This document shows positions 62,935 through 64,000 of a DNA stretch of 64,000 bases, one piece after another. Every line of letters begins with the position of its first letter. Within the stretch, counting starts at the first letter, position 1. Made by a program: the position numbers and the translations under genes. Source of the stretch: an uncultured Prevotella sp. (GTDB lineage Bacteria; Bacteroidota; Bacteroidia; Bacteroidales; Bacteroidaceae); assembly GCA_900770395.1 (NCBI GenBank), contig CAAGKM010000030.1:558001-622000 (forward strand), read 5' to 3'. Under the pieces are notes generated by a model, which worked only from the letters and a program-made list of their open reading frames with translations, was not told the DNA's origin and ran no database searches.

Positions 62935-63404
62935 CTTATATCGAATATATGAACCAGTTGTGGCGTTCTTCTCTGCTGTCACCTATGCCAGCAAGCGAGA
63001 TTGCGCTGTTCGCCTATCTGATAAACGAATGTAACAAGCGTTTCTGGAAGATGCCCATTACATGTTCCACGACAAGAATATGTGAAGAGCTGCGAATGTC
63101 AAGACAAACAGTTATCACGGCAAGGAAACATCTTACAGATAGAAAACTTATAGCCTTCACGGAAGGAAGGTCGCGTCATCTACCGTCCAAATACACAATG
63201 CTTGAATGGACGGATAACTTGACAGTAGACTTGACGGATGACTTGACACATATAAAAGATAAAGACAAAGATTCTTTTATAAAGGAACAACATGTGAAAT
63301 TTGACAGTAAAAACGAAAGTGATAATGGATACGGCAAAAGAAAAGAGAATCGCAGACTATATCCAGCTCCTGCAGATGGGACGGACTACGATGGTGCGTT
63401 TTAG
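62931..63404 (+). CDS. Winged-helix protein, replication-like
   Basis: The 157-residue protein has a winged helix (ICEELRMSRQTVITARKHLTDRKLIAF, about residues 56-82), like DnaD/RepA N-terminal domains. Its last 80 bases overlap the start of the ATPase gene in another frame. Together they resemble a replication-initiator plus helicase-loader pair of a mobile element. Confidence 0.65.
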   Translation: MTYIEYMNQLWRSSLLSPMPASEIALFAYLINECNKRFWKMPITCSTTRICEELRMSRQTVITARKHLTDRKLIAFTEGRSRHLPSKYTMLEWTDNLTVDLTDDLTHIKDKDKDSFIKEQHVKFDSKNESDNGYGKRKENRRLYPAPADGTDYDGAF

Positions 63405-64000
63405 ACTTCCTATGGAAGAGGAACAGGCGTATGAGTTTTTGTTGGCAGCGACAATAGCGGAGGTGCAGTCCCGACATCGTGAGTTTGTCCACAACAGTTC
63501 CGTTGACGGACAGTTACGGCAGATTGCAAGATGCCTTACAGTAGACACATCGAAGTTCGGCATTGTTCTTTGCGGTGGCTGCGGCAATGGAAAGACAACC
63601 ATGCTCAAAGCATTGCAAAACCTAATCAACCATCTGAAAATCCGCAACCCGAACCGTTCATCAGGCATGGGAACTGGATTTGGCGACAGTTACGGATTGC
63701 CTATAGTTGACGCTTTACAGATTGCACAGCTATGCAAGACCGACCACAAGAGATTTCTTGAACTGGCACGCTATGACATGTTGGGCATTGACGATTTGGG
63801 CACTGAGCCTGTCGAGGTGATGGACTACGGCAATGTCATGACTCCACTCATCGACCTCCTGACAAAGAGGTATGATACGCAGCTGTTCACTGTCGTGACA
63901 ACAAACCTTGGTCCTAATGACATCCGCAAACGCTACGGTGACCGCATCGCTGATCGTCTCAACGAGATGATGGCGAAGATTGTCTATCGGAATCCGACTT
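63325..64000 (+). CDS. DnaC/IstB-like ATPase, partial
   Basis: The frame is open from ATG 63325 to the window end (225 residues, truncated). It shows Walker A GGCGNGKTT (about residue 88), Walker B MLGIDDLGTEPVEVMD and sensor-like VVTTNLGP, then RYGDRIADRLNEM as in DnaC/IstB helicase loaders. An N-terminal part before the Walker region is helical. It overlaps the upstream winged-helix gene by 80 bp. It probably loads a replicative helicase on the element. Confidence 0.85.
   Translation, partial: MDTAKEKRIADYIQLLQMGRTTMVRFRLPMEEEQAYEFLLAATIAEVQSRHREFVHNSSVDGQLRQIARCLTVDTSKFGIVLCGGCGNGKTTMLKALQNLINHLKIRNPNRSSGMGTGFGDSYGLPIVDALQIAQLCKTDHKRFLELARYDMLGIDDLGTEPVEVMDYGNVMTPLIDLLTKRYDTQLFTVVTTNLGPNDIRKRYGDRIADRLNEMMAKIVYRNPT

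Overview
The window comes from a Bacteroidales chromosome, most likely Prevotella or a close relative. The evidence is repeated use of the Bacteroidetes promoter (TTTG, about 19-20 bp, then TAnnTTTG), a type IX secretion protein with a C-terminal sorting domain, a highly expressed OmpA, glycine-lipid-type acyltransferases and many short palindromic intergenic repeats of the kind seen in this group. No rRNA, tRNA or CRISPR array was found.

Layout: 1-5.7 kb is a TolC / MacA-like adaptor / split MacB-like ABC efflux operon followed by a LytS/LytTR two-component pair. 5.7-10.1 kb holds an aldo-keto reductase, a DNA2/NAM7-type helicase and sufE, set among many repeats. 10.1-20.3 kb carries a methyltransferase plus a stand-alone MetH-reactivation-domain protein, a probable glycine-lipid acyltransferase pair, an OPT transporter, two lipoproteins, a BASS transporter and ferritin. 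20.6-28.8 kb is a cell-surface glycan region with four glycosyltransferases, an acyltransferase, a GT-C-like membrane protein and a CotH protein. The minus-strand genes there run on from porZ, rdgB, yitT and leuS. 35.6-40.1 kb is metF-metH. 40.8-50.4 kb holds ompA, an M48 protease, a MATE exporter, a GH3 glycosidase, an AraC regulator and gyrB.

The most unusual part is 51.3-58.5 kb, an AT-rich, tightly coupled minus-strand operon. It begins with a 56-codon Cys/Gly-rich peptide gene (58262-58432). Downstream are two paralogous radical SAM/SPASM proteins, a YcaO protein, a B12-type radical SAM protein and an unfamiliar protein with two C-terminal membrane segments. This looks like a RiPP (ribosomally made, modified peptide) pathway whose product cannot be assigned to a known class from sequence alone. 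It lies between gyrB, from which it is separated by a 600-bp inverted-repeat element, and an integrative element that runs off the right edge (two tandem tyrosine recombinases, an uncharacterised protein, two helix-turn-helix proteins and a DnaC/IstB-like ATPase).

All functional names rest on motif and family recognition by eye. No database search was run.
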